Shown: positions 1 to 7,283 of the stretch, in pieces | Position numbering within the stretch: the stretch's first letter is position 1 | Layout of the letters: each line of letters begins with the position of its first letter | Source: Aureococcus anophagefferens | Taxonomy: Eukaryota; Sar; Pelagophyceae; Pelagomonadales; Pelagomonadaceae | Direction of reading: 5' to 3' | NCBI RefSeq assembly: GCF_000186865.1 | Contig: NW_008705660.1 | Coordinates: 2,255-15,525 of the forward strand | Length of the DNA stretch: 13,271 nt | Program-made: the position numbers and the translations under genes | The notes under the pieces: generated by a model | What the model saw: the letters and a program-made list of their open reading frames with translations, nothing else | Databases searched by the model: none | What the model was told of the DNA's origin: nothing

Positions 1-1077
1 GACGCCGCGGAGCCCCTTGTCCTTGACGATGCGGTACTTGGCCTCGAGGCTCGCGAGGTCGTCGTACCACAGCTGCGACACGTTGCCGTCCTTGTCGACG
101 AAGTTCATCCAGGACTGCTCGAGGATCGCGTCGGTGTGCGCGCCGTCGACGGACGCCGCCGTCTTCGCGGGCATGGAGCTGAAATCCACGGCGTTCGCCT
201 TCGCGTCCGTGCAGTTGGCGTCGCGCCAGGGCGCGGCCGCGATGGGGCAGTAGCGCGCGTCCTTGGCCGTGCCGGCCACGCAGGGGTACTCGCGGCCGTA
301 CCAGGGCACGGCGAGCACGAGCTGCGACGGGTCCACGAGCGCGAGGTAGTTCAACACGCCCTGGAGGACCTGGGGCGGCGGGCTGTTCGGGGTCGCGAGG
401 CACGCGCCGAAGATGTAGGAAGCCATGTCGTAGGCCATGATCAACAAATAGTCCGCGTGCTCGGCGATGCCGGCGACGTCGTAGAAGCGGCCGTCGATGC
501 CCGGCATCCACCCGACGTCGTAGCCGACGACGGCACCCTCGGGCAGCGCCTCGCGCACGCGCTTGACCATGTCCGTGAGGCCGTCGCGCGACGTCCGGTT
601 TCCCGGCGCGATCGCGTCCTCCGTGTCCATGTTGACGCCGTCGGCGAAGTAGCGCCGCACGGTCTCCGCGACGCCCGCCGTCCACGCGGCCTTGGCGGAC
701 TCGTTGGTCCCGCCGTAGACGGCGACCTCCGGCGACGCGGGCACGACGACGCGGACGCGCTTCGATTTGGCGTAGCAGTAGAGCTCCGCGGACGAGTCGA
801 GGAACTCCCAGAGGGCGACGGTCGTGAGGCGGCTCCAGTCGTAGCGGCGCCACTGCTGCATGTTGTATCCCTCGCCTGCGACGTGGAAGGCGAAGAGCTC
901 CTTCTCGAAGCGCGGCGCCGTCTGGAGCTCGCAGAGGGCCTTGTCCTTGCAGGGGCACTCGCCGGGATATGTCGCGTTCGGGTCCAGCAGCGCCTGCGAC
1001 TCGTCGGGAGGCACGTACTGCGCAGAAGCAGAGGCGGCGGCGAGCAGCAGCGCGAGCGTGGGGCAGCCCATGATCAT
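1..1077 (-). CDS. Di-N-acetylchitobiase-like glycoside hydrolase family 18 (3' end outside window)
   Basis: By family, chitobiases remove N-acetylglucosamine from the reducing end of chitobiose cores, in the lysosome in animals. From the ATG at 1077 an uninterrupted frame gives 359 residues to the window edge. Residues 1-19 form a hydrophobic signal peptide (MIMGCPTLALLL...). A Cys-rich stretch, CPCKDKALC (41-49), follows as in animal CTBS. The GH18 catalytic strand is seen as DGVNMDTE (146-153), with Glu153 as the predicted proton donor. Further conserved blocks are MAYDM (214-218), VPWYG (257-261) and QLWYDD (335-340). The protein is close to full family length when it reaches position 1; only the C-terminal end of the barrel is missing. 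A second in-frame ATG lies at 1071. Only 47 bp separate this start from the stop of the upstream same-strand gene, so the promoter must be very short or lie inside that gene. Identity is strong; substrate is inferred from the family. Confidence 0.9.
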   Translation of the reverse strand, partial: MIMGCPTLALLLAAASASAQYVPPDESQALLDPNATYPGECPCKDKALCELQTAPRFEKELFAFHVAGEGYNMQQWRRYDWSRLTTVALWEFLDSSAELYCYAKSKRVRVVVPASPEVAVYGGTNESAKAAWTAGVAETVRRYFADGVNMDTEDAIAPGNRTSRDGLTDMVKRVREALPEGAVVGYDVGWMPGIDGRFYDVAGIAEHADYLLIMAYDMASYIFGACLATPNSPPPQVLQGVLNYLALVDPSQLVLAVPWYGREYPCVAGTAKDARYCPIAAAPWRDANCTDAKANAVDFSSMPAKTAASVDGAHTDAILEQSWMNFVDKDGNVSQLWYDDLASLEAKYRIVKDKGLRGV

Positions 1078-1124
1078 GCTCTCAGTCCAGAAGCTCGGCG
1101 ACTCCCAGACTTCAAGAATCGACT

Positions 1125-2012
1125 TCAACGAGTCTTATCCGGGCGGGCCGCCGCCGGCGCGTCGTCGACGGGCCCGAGGCGGTCGTTCGCGCCGACGAGG
1201 CGCATTTCGACGTTGCCCGCCACGGAGAGCCCCCGCCCGCGGTTGCCGTCGTCGAGGCCCACGCCGTCGACGACGAGCGTCGCCGCGTCGCCCGGCCGGA
1301 GCGCCTCGACCTGGATCGCCGCGGCCGTCGCGTCGCGCGTGCCGGAGACGACGACGTCGTGGAGCGCGACGGCCGGCGACAGGTAGCAGTAGATGCCGCG
1401 GACGGCCGCGTTCGCCACGACGGACCGGCGGAGCGTCACGGCCGTCGAGCCTCGCGCGCAGATGCCGTGGGGCGCCGCGTCGGCGACGCGGCAGCCGTCC
1501 ATGGTCAGGGCCGCGTCGTTGAAGAGCGTGACGGCGCTGCGGCCCGTCCCCGCGACCTCGCAGTCCGTCAGCGACGCGGACGCGCGCTGCGCCAGCCAAA
1601 CGCCGAAGCCGGCCTCGGACGAGATCGCGCAGCGCTCGAGCGCCACGGCGCCCTTGCCGCGCGCGAAGACGCAGGCGCCGAGGGCGCGCTGCTCCGCGCG
1701 GTCGCCGCTCGCGACGTGGCGCAGCCGCACGCCGCTCACCCGGAGGCCGAAGGGCCGCGCGGAGCCGCCGACCTGGAAGACGCTGTGCCCGCTGCCGACG
1801 ACGGCGCCCGGGCCGCGGATGGCGAGCGCGTCGCCGGCGCCGACCTTGTGCGGCGCGTCGAGGATCACCGTGCGGTTCTTGAGTTCGAGCGGCCGCCGGC
1901 ACCGCATCGCCGCGCCGCAGAGCCGCGCGAACTGCGTCTGCGACAGTGTTGTAGAGGAAGCGACGGCGGCGAACGCGAGCGCGGTCGCGATGCGGCGCGT
2001 GCGAGCGATCAT
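1125..2012 (-). CDS. Secreted right-handed beta-helix (PbH1-type) repeat protein
   Basis: A 295-residue protein. The start at 2012 is preferred over the longer frame from 2087 because it opens directly into a signal peptide (MIARTRRIATALAFAAVASS). From about residue 45 to 275 there are successive rungs of roughly 22-24 residues: short beta strands, each followed by a turn with Gly, Asn or Asp. Examples are SASLTDCEVAGTG (145-157), AALTMDGCRVADA (167-179), AVTLRRSVVANA (191-202) and AVALHDVVVSGT (214-225). This pattern is typical of the parallel beta-helix fold of polysaccharide lyases, carbohydrate-binding proteins and other secreted proteins. I see no catalytic signature, so no enzyme activity is assigned. 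It lies just upstream of the chitobiase-like gene on the same strand, and both are secreted, which hints at but does not show a shared role with glycans. Confidence 0.75.
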   Translation of the reverse strand: MIARTRRIATALAFAAVASSTTLSQTQFARLCGAAMRCRRPLELKNRTVILDAPHKVGAGDALAIRGPGAVVGSGHSVFQVGGSARPFGLRVSGVRLRHVASGDRAEQRALGACVFARGKGAVALERCAISSEAGFGVWLAQRASASLTDCEVAGTGRSAVTLFNDAALTMDGCRVADAAPHGICARGSTAVTLRRSVVANAAVRGIYCYLSPAVALHDVVVSGTRDATAAAIQVEALRPGDAATLVVDGVGLDDGNRGRGLSVAGNVEMRLVGANDRLGPVDDAPAAARPDKTR

Positions 2013-2075
2013 TGCGCGCGGTGGGTATGAACGATGCGGTGCGTGCAAGCGATCATTGCGCGCGGTGGGTCTGAA
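1997..2075. repeat. Direct tandem duplication, 35-bp units at 44-bp period
   Basis: Positions 1997-2031 and 2041-2075 match at 33 of 35 bases. The mismatches are g/a at the seventh unit position and a/c in the ggtgggtMtgaa end. The unit contains the start codon and first codons of the beta-helix gene on the minus strand, so the duplication creates an extra upstream ATG. The period is not a multiple of three, so the extra ATG is out of frame. Confidence 0.85.
2009..2056 (-). other. Possible upstream ORF overlapping the beta-helix gene start
   Basis: A 15-codon frame starts at the ATG at 2056-2054 and ends with a TGA at 2011-2009. That stop overlaps the main ATG (2012-2010) as ATGA. It arises because the start region of the downstream gene is duplicated 44 bp upstream, which also copies the ATG. 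If transcription starts upstream of 2056, ribosomes would meet this frame first and could reinitiate at the overlapping main start. Whether it is transcribed is unknown. Confidence 0.3.
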
Positions 2076-2190
2076 AGCCGCTAGCACAAATCAGCCAAAT
2101 CGATGCCCATGTCCTCGCAGCCTTGATGTTGCTGGTCAATCAAAATGACAAAGTTAACTTGAACTACGGGGCAGCTTCGTTTATGGAATA
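2013..2190. promoter_or_regulatory. Divergent promoter region between beta-helix and glutamate-receptor genes
   Basis: These 178 bp separate two head-to-head starts and must hold both promoters and 5' leaders. The right half is distinctly AT-richer than the genes. It contains a perfect 10-bp palindrome, AAGTTAACTT (2151-2160), and the 12-mer CACAAATCAGCC (2085-2096), which also occurs, reverse-complemented, inside the intron element at 2685-2696. No TATA box is recognised. The regulatory role follows from position only. Confidence 0.45.
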
Positions 2191-4174
2191 ATGCGGCTTC
2201 CTGCCACCGTCGCGCTGCTGGCCGCGTCCGCCGGCGCGGACACGAACATCAATTTATACGAGGGCTACAACCCGGCGCGCGGCTGCTGCGCGGGCACGAC
2301 GGTGAGGGTGGGCTATCTCGGGACGAGCGCCGAGCCCTACTACGGCACGGACGACGGCGGCCAGATCGTCGGCCTCTACCCGGACCTCATGGACCTCCTG
2401 GCCGCGGAGATGGACTTCCAGATCCAGGACGTGGTGGTCCCCTCGACGAGCGACTGGGCCGAGCTCCTGCGAAACGGCACCTGCGACGTCATCTTCGAGT
2501 TCTCGACGGAGGAGGACGGCGTCTCCATGGCGCGCACGCCGTTCGTGTCCTACACGTTCACGGGGCTGACGAGGAAGACGAACACGCGGTCGGGCGCCTG
2601 GTCCATCTTCGACCCGTTCCACTCAGGGCAGGAAAAGGGTGCGAAATTCCCAACTTCCGATCTCGGCCGTTTTCCACTCGTTTCGGCTGATTTGTGGACG
2701 AGCGATCATCTCTCGGAGCGCTCTCGACGCGTGGATGCTTTTTTCCGGAACGCGCGCGCGCGGAACACTCACGCTGCATCATCCCCAGGTTCCACTGGCG
2801 GCTCTGGCTCGCGGTCGCGGCGACGGTCGTCGTCGGCGGCGTCGTCGCGTTCGCCATCGCCGTCGCCGCGGACGGCGCGCCGCGCACCCTGTCGGCGGGC
2901 GTCGAGTCCGCGGCGACGCAGCTCTACCACGCGACGGCGCTGCTCCTCGCCGGCGACGACTTCGAGTGGCTCCGCGGTCCCGGCCGCGCGTTCCGCCTCG
3001 GCTTTTTGTTCTTCGCGCTCGTGACGTCGGCGACGTACACGGCGAACCTCGCGGCGTTCCTCACGCGGCCCAACGTCAAGGTCCTGGGCCCGCAGACCAT
3101 GGACGACCTGGCGACGTCCGTCGCGTGCGTCGAGTACGGGTCCCTCGTCGCCATGCTCGGGAGCCTCGTCGCGGGCACGATCTCGCCGGACACGCACGCG
3201 GCGGACGGCGTCGCCTACGGCTACGACGAGCTCGGCGCGCGGACCGCGTGGTGCGTCGACGCGGTGCTCGGCGGCGCCGCGGACATCTTCATCTCCAACG
3301 ACGTCGGCCTCCACCTCGTCGGCCTCGACCTGTGTGCAAATCAACCACTGGTTTGGGACGTCCCGACCAAACTTTGAAATTCTCTAGCTCGCTCAAATCG
3401 AAGTCGATTCGGCTGATTTTTGGACGGATCGATTGCTCTCATCGAGTTCTCGAAGCACAGCGGAAGTGCGTGTGTCAAAACATTCGAATACGCTCACATT
3501 GAAGTCGGGTTGAAGATTTGATTTCCACACAGGCCTCGACCACTGCGAGGACCTGCACCCGGCCGCGGGCATCCGGCTCATGATGCTCCACACGCACGTC
3601 TTCGCGAACGACGCGGCGCTCGCGCGGAACATCTCCTCGACCATCGACGCGCTCTACTCCTACGCGTCGATCTACGCCGTCTTCGACGAGCGCTTCCGCC
3701 GCGCGGAGTCGTGCGGCGAGGCCGAGGTCGGCGAGACGACGCAGATCAAGATGGGCGACATGGCCGGGGCGCGTTCCGCGGCGTTGTATCGCCTCTTCGT
3801 GTGTCCCACTCGTGCGTTCTCAGGTCTTCTACATCTTCGCGGCGATCGCGGCGGCGTCGCTCTTGTGGGCGGCGTTCGAGCGGCGCCGCCGCCGCGGCGC
3901 CCCGGACGACCGCGTCGCGCCGCCGGAGCCGCCCGCGTCGCCCGAGAAGCCCGCGCCGCCGAGCCCCGAGTCGCCGCGGGAGCGGAGGAAGCGGCGCGCG
4001 AAGGCGCCGCGGGCCGGGCCCGAGTCGACGGCCGCGGCGCTCCAACGCGTCGAGGCGAAGCTCGACGCGATCCTGGCCGCGCCGACGCCGCTCGACGCCG
4101 TCGTCACGCGCGACGCGGAGGGCTCCGAATCGTCGCCGGACGCGTACTGCGGCCTCGGCGCCGCCTACTTCTAG
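2191..4174 (+). CDS. Ionotropic glutamate receptor-like ligand-gated channel, four exons
   Basis: Proposed exons 2191-2615, 2789-3321, 3533-3768 and 3824-4174 join in frame to 514 residues. A signal peptide (1-16) is followed by ligand-binding half S1 (about 37-143, with GLYPDLMDLLAAEMDF at 61-76), M1 (147-170), the pore loop (about 184-206), M3, the S2 half (about 235-398), M4 (399-416) and a basic, Pro-rich tail. The hallmark YTANLAAFLT (225-234) ends M3 and is identical to the core of the animal receptor signature. There is no separate N-terminal bilobed domain, so the protein is shorter than animal or plant receptors and organised more like minimal receptors. The Arg that binds the ligand alpha-carboxylate in animal S1 is not evident; Thr106 appears to take its place in FSTEEDG, so the ligand may differ. 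It probably forms a tetrameric cation channel. The first two introns are introner elements; the third (55 nt, GC donor) is the least certain boundary. Confidence 0.88.
2624..2788 (+). mobile_element. Introner element, divergent family, 165 bp, forms receptor intron 1
   Basis: The element is flanked by the perfect 8-bp direct repeat GTTCCACT (2616-2623 and 2789-2796). Taking GT of the left repeat as donor and the element's terminal CAG (2786-2788) as acceptor gives an intron of 2616-2788. Its removal restores ...DPFHWRLW... across the S1-M1 junction. The ends are imperfect inverted repeats, CAGGGCAGGA against CTGGGGATGA, unlike the CTGTGTG ends of the other copies. The core around 2681-2705 (TTCGGCTGATTTGTGGACGA) is nearly identical to TTCGGCTGATTTTTGGACGA in the 203-bp family, so the two are related. 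Confidence 0.8.
3330..3532 (+). mobile_element. Introner element, 203 bp, sense orientation, receptor intron 2
   Basis: The element is flanked by the 8-bp duplication GCCTCGAC (3322-3329 and 3533-3540). The terminal inverted repeats match at 14 of 15 positions: CTGTGTGCAAATCAA at the left, and CTGTGTGGAAATCAA as the reverse complement of the right. Exact removal uses a GC donor at 3322 and the AG at 3531-3532, giving a 211-nt intron and the product V-G-L-D-H-C-E within S2. Just inside the left end lies the palindrome GGGACGTCCC (3355-3364). A canonical GT at 3334 offers a second in-frame donor that would add four residues. Confidence 0.93.
3769..3823 (+). other. Predicted short GC-AG intron 3 of the receptor gene
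   Basis: The S2 reading frame (to GDMAG) and the M4 frame (VFYIFAAIAAASLLW) differ, so something between about 3763 and 3823 must be removed. The acceptor TTCTCAG ending at 3823 follows a pyrimidine-rich stretch. No GT donor of the right phase lies at a sensible distance; GC at 3769 (or 3763) keeps the frame. No flanking duplication is seen, so this is not recognisably an introner insertion. A frameshift or an assembly error is the alternative. Confidence 0.5.
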
Positions 4175-4204
4175 TACTCCGTGGACGATGGGCAGTAACC
4201 CCCT

Positions 4205-6416
4205 TTAAGCGGCCCACGCGGTGCCGAGGTCGAAGTCGTAGAGGCGGTGCTCCGCGAGGGCCGTCGCGTTGGCGTCCGCGAGGGCCTCCGCGGCGCCCGC
4301 GAAGGTGTCGACGAGCGACACCAACGGCGCCAGCACCGCGTCCCACTTGGCGGCGAAGTTCGGCGGCAGCGCGAGGTCCGCGGCGTCGCCGAAGGCGCGG
4401 AGCGCGAGGTGCTCGAGGGGCCGCACGAGCGACGCGTCGACGAGCGAAGAAGCGAACAAGGCGTCGCAGCGCGCGAGCTCCGCCGCGTCCAAGCCGACGC
4501 GGTCCGCGGCGTCGACGGCCGCGCGCGGCCGGTGCGCGTCGCGGTGCGCCGGCCGCCGCGCCTTGACGGCCGTCCGCGGGGGCCCGTTCGCTTCCCGTAG
4601 CGGCTCGGCGCCGCCGCCGGCGGACTTGCGCGTCTTCTTGTCCGCCGCGGCGCTCGCCCGGAAGCTCCGGTCGCAGAAGCCCGCGAGCGTCGCGTGGAGC
4701 ACGCGGAGCGCCTGGGCCTTGGTCCGCGGCGCGAAGCCCGGCGCCGCCAAGAGCTTCACGCCCAACAGCTCCACGAGGCGCCGCAGGCGCTTCGCCGACT
4801 TGGCGACGCGCCAGATGACGAGGTGCTGGGCGCGCTTCCCGAACGTAAGATCGCGCTGCTCGAGGATGAGCGCGTCGAGCGACTCGCAGAGGATCGAAGT
4901 CGCGCGCCCGCCCGCCGCGAGCGTCGCCCGCGAGACGAAGGAGCCCGGCGCGTCGCGCTCGCCCTCGGCCCAGAGCGCGAGGTTCACGTCCAGGCGCTTC
5001 GGGAAAGAAACATCCACGCCCTCGCCCTTGCAGAGCACGGACCCGTCGTCGCGGTCCTCGTCCCAGCTCGCGTCCGCGCCCCGGAGCGCCGCGAGCGCGG
5101 CCGCGGCCGCGCCCCGCGCGGGCGTCACGCGGAAGCCGCACAGGAGGCGCACGAGCGAAAAGGCGCAGACGTCGTCGGCGGCCACGCAGCGCGCGTCGCG
5201 GTGCTCCACGGACCTGTGTGGAATTCAAATCTTCAACCCGACTTCAATGTGCGCATATGCGACAGTTTCGACGCAAGCTCTTCGGCTGTGCTTCGAGAAC
5301 TCGACGAGAGCAATCGATTCGTCCAAAAATCAGCCGAATCGACTTCGATTTGACCGAGATAGAGAATTCTGAAGTTTGGTCAGGACCACCCAAACCAGTG
5401 GTTGAATTCCACACAGCCACGGACGCGTTGTCCGACACGTAGGCCGCGCGCGACTCGCCGCCGAAGCGGAGCGCGACGCCGGCGGCCGTCTGGCGGATGT
5501 CGACGTCGCGCCGCGCGCAGGGCACGGCCGCGAGCGCGCCGGGCGCGGCGAGCGCGGCGACGAGCGCGAGGGACGGCGGGTCGTCGAGGCCGTAGTGGCG
5601 CTTCGCGTCCTCGAGCTCGCCGAGGAGCGCGGCCGCGGCGGCCGCGAGCGCGGCGCCCGAGTCCGCGCGCGACGACCAGGACGCCGGCAGCGCGACGCGC
5701 CGCAGCGCGCTCTTGGCGGCCTCGCGCGCCGCGGCGTGCGCGGCCTCGAAGGTCGCCGGGTCCTTGAGGGTCGGGTCCGCCTCGTAGTCCAACAAGCAGT
5801 AGAAGTCGACGTCGCTGAGGCCCGACGACGTCAGCGCCGCGGCCAGGTCGGCGACGCGGCCGTCGGCCGACGCGGCCCGGAGCATGCCCACGGCCGCGGC
5901 CTTGACGAAGTTGACGACGTTGCCGCCCTTGAAGAGGAGCTTGACCGCGTCGGCGTGCGGCGCGAGCGCCGGCGCGGCGCGGAATTCCGCGGACAGCGCG
6001 TCGTTCGCGTCGGCGACGAAGCGCACGAATTCCGCCGGCGTGCCGAGCCCCGCCGTCGTCCGCTCCGTCAGCGCGCCGAACCACTTGCGCTTGATCATCT
6101 GCCAGAGCAGGCGCCGGCGGAACGTCGCGAAGTCGCCGTGCTCCGCGAGCGCGCGCGCGGCGTCGACCTCGACGCCAGGGCGGACTTCCACACTTCTGGA
6201 CGCGTCGCGCTCCATGAGCAGCGACTCGAAGATGAGCCCCGGGTCCGGCTGCGGCGGCACCGAATCCTGGCGCTCGAGGTGCACCGTGTTTTCGGCGATC
6301 TCGGCGGCGGGCGGCGCGATCGCTTCAGGATTTTTTGATAGCGTCGTCGACGGCGCTGGTGGCGGCGCGTCTGCCGAGTTCCAGAGGCTCGAGAAGGCGC
6401 GGGATAGGGCGTCCAT
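4205..6416 (-). CDS. Large protein with nucleotidyltransferase-like motifs, two exons
   Basis: Exons 6416-5425 and 5213-4205 join to 666 residues once the introner element is removed. The start at 6416 (MDALSRAFSSLWN) is chosen; an in-frame ATG-less extension to 6497 would run into the leader of the divergent light-harvesting gene. Two segments recall the Pol-beta-type nucleotidyltransferase fold: KGGN (163-166) and, about 35 residues later, SDVDF (201-205). A possible third acidic strand is GVDVSFPKR (396-404). The spacing fits the general G-G...D-x-D...D pattern, as in poly(A) polymerases and related enzymes. A basic segment, RVAKSAKRLRRL, sits in the C-terminal half. I do not recognise a specific family, so the transferase assignment is a motif-based inference. 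It is tail-to-tail with the receptor gene (30 bp apart) and head-to-head with the light-harvesting gene. Confidence 0.6.
5214..5416 (-). mobile_element. Introner element, 203 bp, sense to its minus-strand host gene
   Basis: The element is flanked by CCACGGAC on the plus strand (5206-5213 and 5417-5424), which reads GTCCGTGG on the coding strand. The terminal inverted repeats are perfect over 15 bp, CTGTGTGGAATTCAA (5214-5228 and 5402-5416). With GT of the duplication as donor and the element's AG as acceptor, the 211-nt intron 5214-5424 is removed and D-N-A-S-V-E-H-R is restored. The core sequence is the reverse complement of the copy at 3330-3532. Confidence 0.93.
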
Positions 6417-6509
6417 CGCGTGTGCAAATGAGCCCAGCCACGTATCGGGGAATCGTCGAGCCTGCGCGAGGCGCGAGCGCGCCGCTCGGCGAGGCAAATC
6501 CCAGACACG
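6417..6509. promoter_or_regulatory. Short divergent promoter region, nucleotidyltransferase-like and light-harvesting genes
   Basis: Only 93 bp separate the two head-to-head starts, so both core promoters and leaders lie here or extend into the opposite coding regions. I see no TATA box or clear repeated element. The role is inferred from gene layout. Confidence 0.4.
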
Positions 6510-7283
6510 ATGGCCCTCAAGGTTGCAATCCTCCTGCCGCTCGCGGCGGCTTTGAAGGTCTCCACGGGCCCGCCGGCGCGTGAGATGGCGCCGACGCTCG
6601 TGCGCAGCCGCGCCGAAAAAAATCGACCGAATTCGTCGCGGAAGCGCTGCGCGCGCCCCTCGAACGCGCCACCCCCTCGCAGCCCAAGGCGATGGAGATG
6701 GCGGGCATCGGCCTGGAGACGGGCGGCCAGATCTGGGACCCCGCGGGTTTCGCGACGTTCAGCGACGAGTCGCTCACGTGGTGCGGCGCCGCGTCTCGCG
6801 CCATCGCGCGCGCCGCCCCGCCGGCTCCGTTTTCCCGCGCGACGTCGACGCGATCCCGCCTCTAGGTTCCGGGCCTGCGAGCTCAAGCACGGCCGCGTGG
6901 CCATGCTCGCCTCCGCGGGCTGGATGGCCAACGGCCTGCACCTGGCCTGGCCGGGGACCATCGACTACACGACGCCGTTCTCGGACCTCGCCGCGCTGCC
7001 TCCGTTCGAGGCCTGGGAGAAGGTGCCCCTCGGCGGCAAGCTCCAGATCCTCGCCTGGGCCTTCTGCGTCGAGCTCTACAGCGAGATGCAGAAGCCCCAC
7101 TACCTCAAGGGCGGCGACTTCGTGACCTACGACTGGGCGAAGCAGGCCGATGGCAAGTCGCCCGCGGAGCTCCTCCGCAAGCAGAACGCGGAGCTCAAGA
7201 ACGGCCGTCTCGCTATGATCGGTATCCTGGGCTTCTTCGCCTCGGCGAACATCCCCGGCGCCGTGCCCATGGTCCCCCACTAG
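6510..7283 (+). CDS. Fucoxanthin/chlorophyll a/c-type light-harvesting (LHC) protein, plastid targeted
   Basis: By family this is a thylakoid antenna protein with three membrane helices that bind chlorophyll and carotenoid. Helix 1 carries ELKHGRVAM; helix 2 is LQILAWAFCVELYSE; helix 3 carries ELKNGRLAM and ends at GAVPMVPH. The E-x-x-H/N-x-R motifs supply chlorophyll ligands and inter-helix salt bridges. An intron at 6781-6865 (85 nt, GT-AG) joins ...DESLTW to FRACELKHGR. The N-terminus MALKVAILLPLAAALK is a plausible plastid signal peptide but is in a different frame from the following EFVAEALRAPLERATPSQ segment. Either a 50-nt GT-AG intron at 6558-6607 joins them (212 residues in total), or the A7 run at 6616-6622 has lost one base. 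Identity is firm; the N-terminal structure is not. Confidence 0.9.
   Translation: MALKVAILLPLAAALKVSTGPPAREMAPTLVRSRAEKNRPNSSRKRCARPSNAPPPRSPRRWRWRASAWRRAARSGTPRVSRRSATSRSRGAAPRLAPSRAPPRRLRFPARRRRDPASRFRACELKHGRVAMLASAGWMANGLHLAWPGTIDYTTPFSDLAALPPFEAWEKVPLGGKLQILAWAFCVELYSEMQKPHYLKGGDFVTYDWAKQADGKSPAELLRKQNAELKNGRLAMIGILGFFASANIPGAVPMVPH
6558..6607 (+). other. Possible 50-nt first intron of the light-harvesting gene
   Basis: The donor AAG|GTCTCC at 6558 and acceptor GCGCAG| ending at 6607 are both phase 0. They connect the signal-peptide frame to the frame that runs on into the mature protein. The rival explanation is a missing A in the run at 6616-6622, which would keep residues VSTGPPAREMAPTLV. 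The sequence alone does not decide. Confidence 0.4.
6781..6865 (+). other. Intron of the light-harvesting gene, 85 nt GT-AG
   Basis: The codon TGG is split as TG|G, with donor GTGCGG at 6781 and acceptor CTCTAG ending at 6865. Removal joins the conserved segments on either side of helix 1 and skips an in-frame TAG at the intron end. No terminal inverted repeats or flanking 8-bp repeat are seen, so it is an ordinary spliceosomal intron by appearance. Confidence 0.85.

Noticed and set aside
136..1386. 416-codon plus-strand open frame at the left end
   Set aside because: The opposite strand encodes the chitobiase-like enzyme and the end of the beta-helix protein with family motifs. The plus frame is low-complexity Arg/Val/Ala.
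3332..3532. Use of the first GT in the CTGTGTG end as donor
   Set aside because: It would put exon 3 of the receptor out of frame; the target-repeat donor or the second GT keep the frame.
6616..6622. Programmed -1 ribosomal frameshift as the primary explanation in the light-harvesting gene
   Set aside because: A short intron or a homopolymer error is simpler, and no downstream stimulatory structure is apparent.
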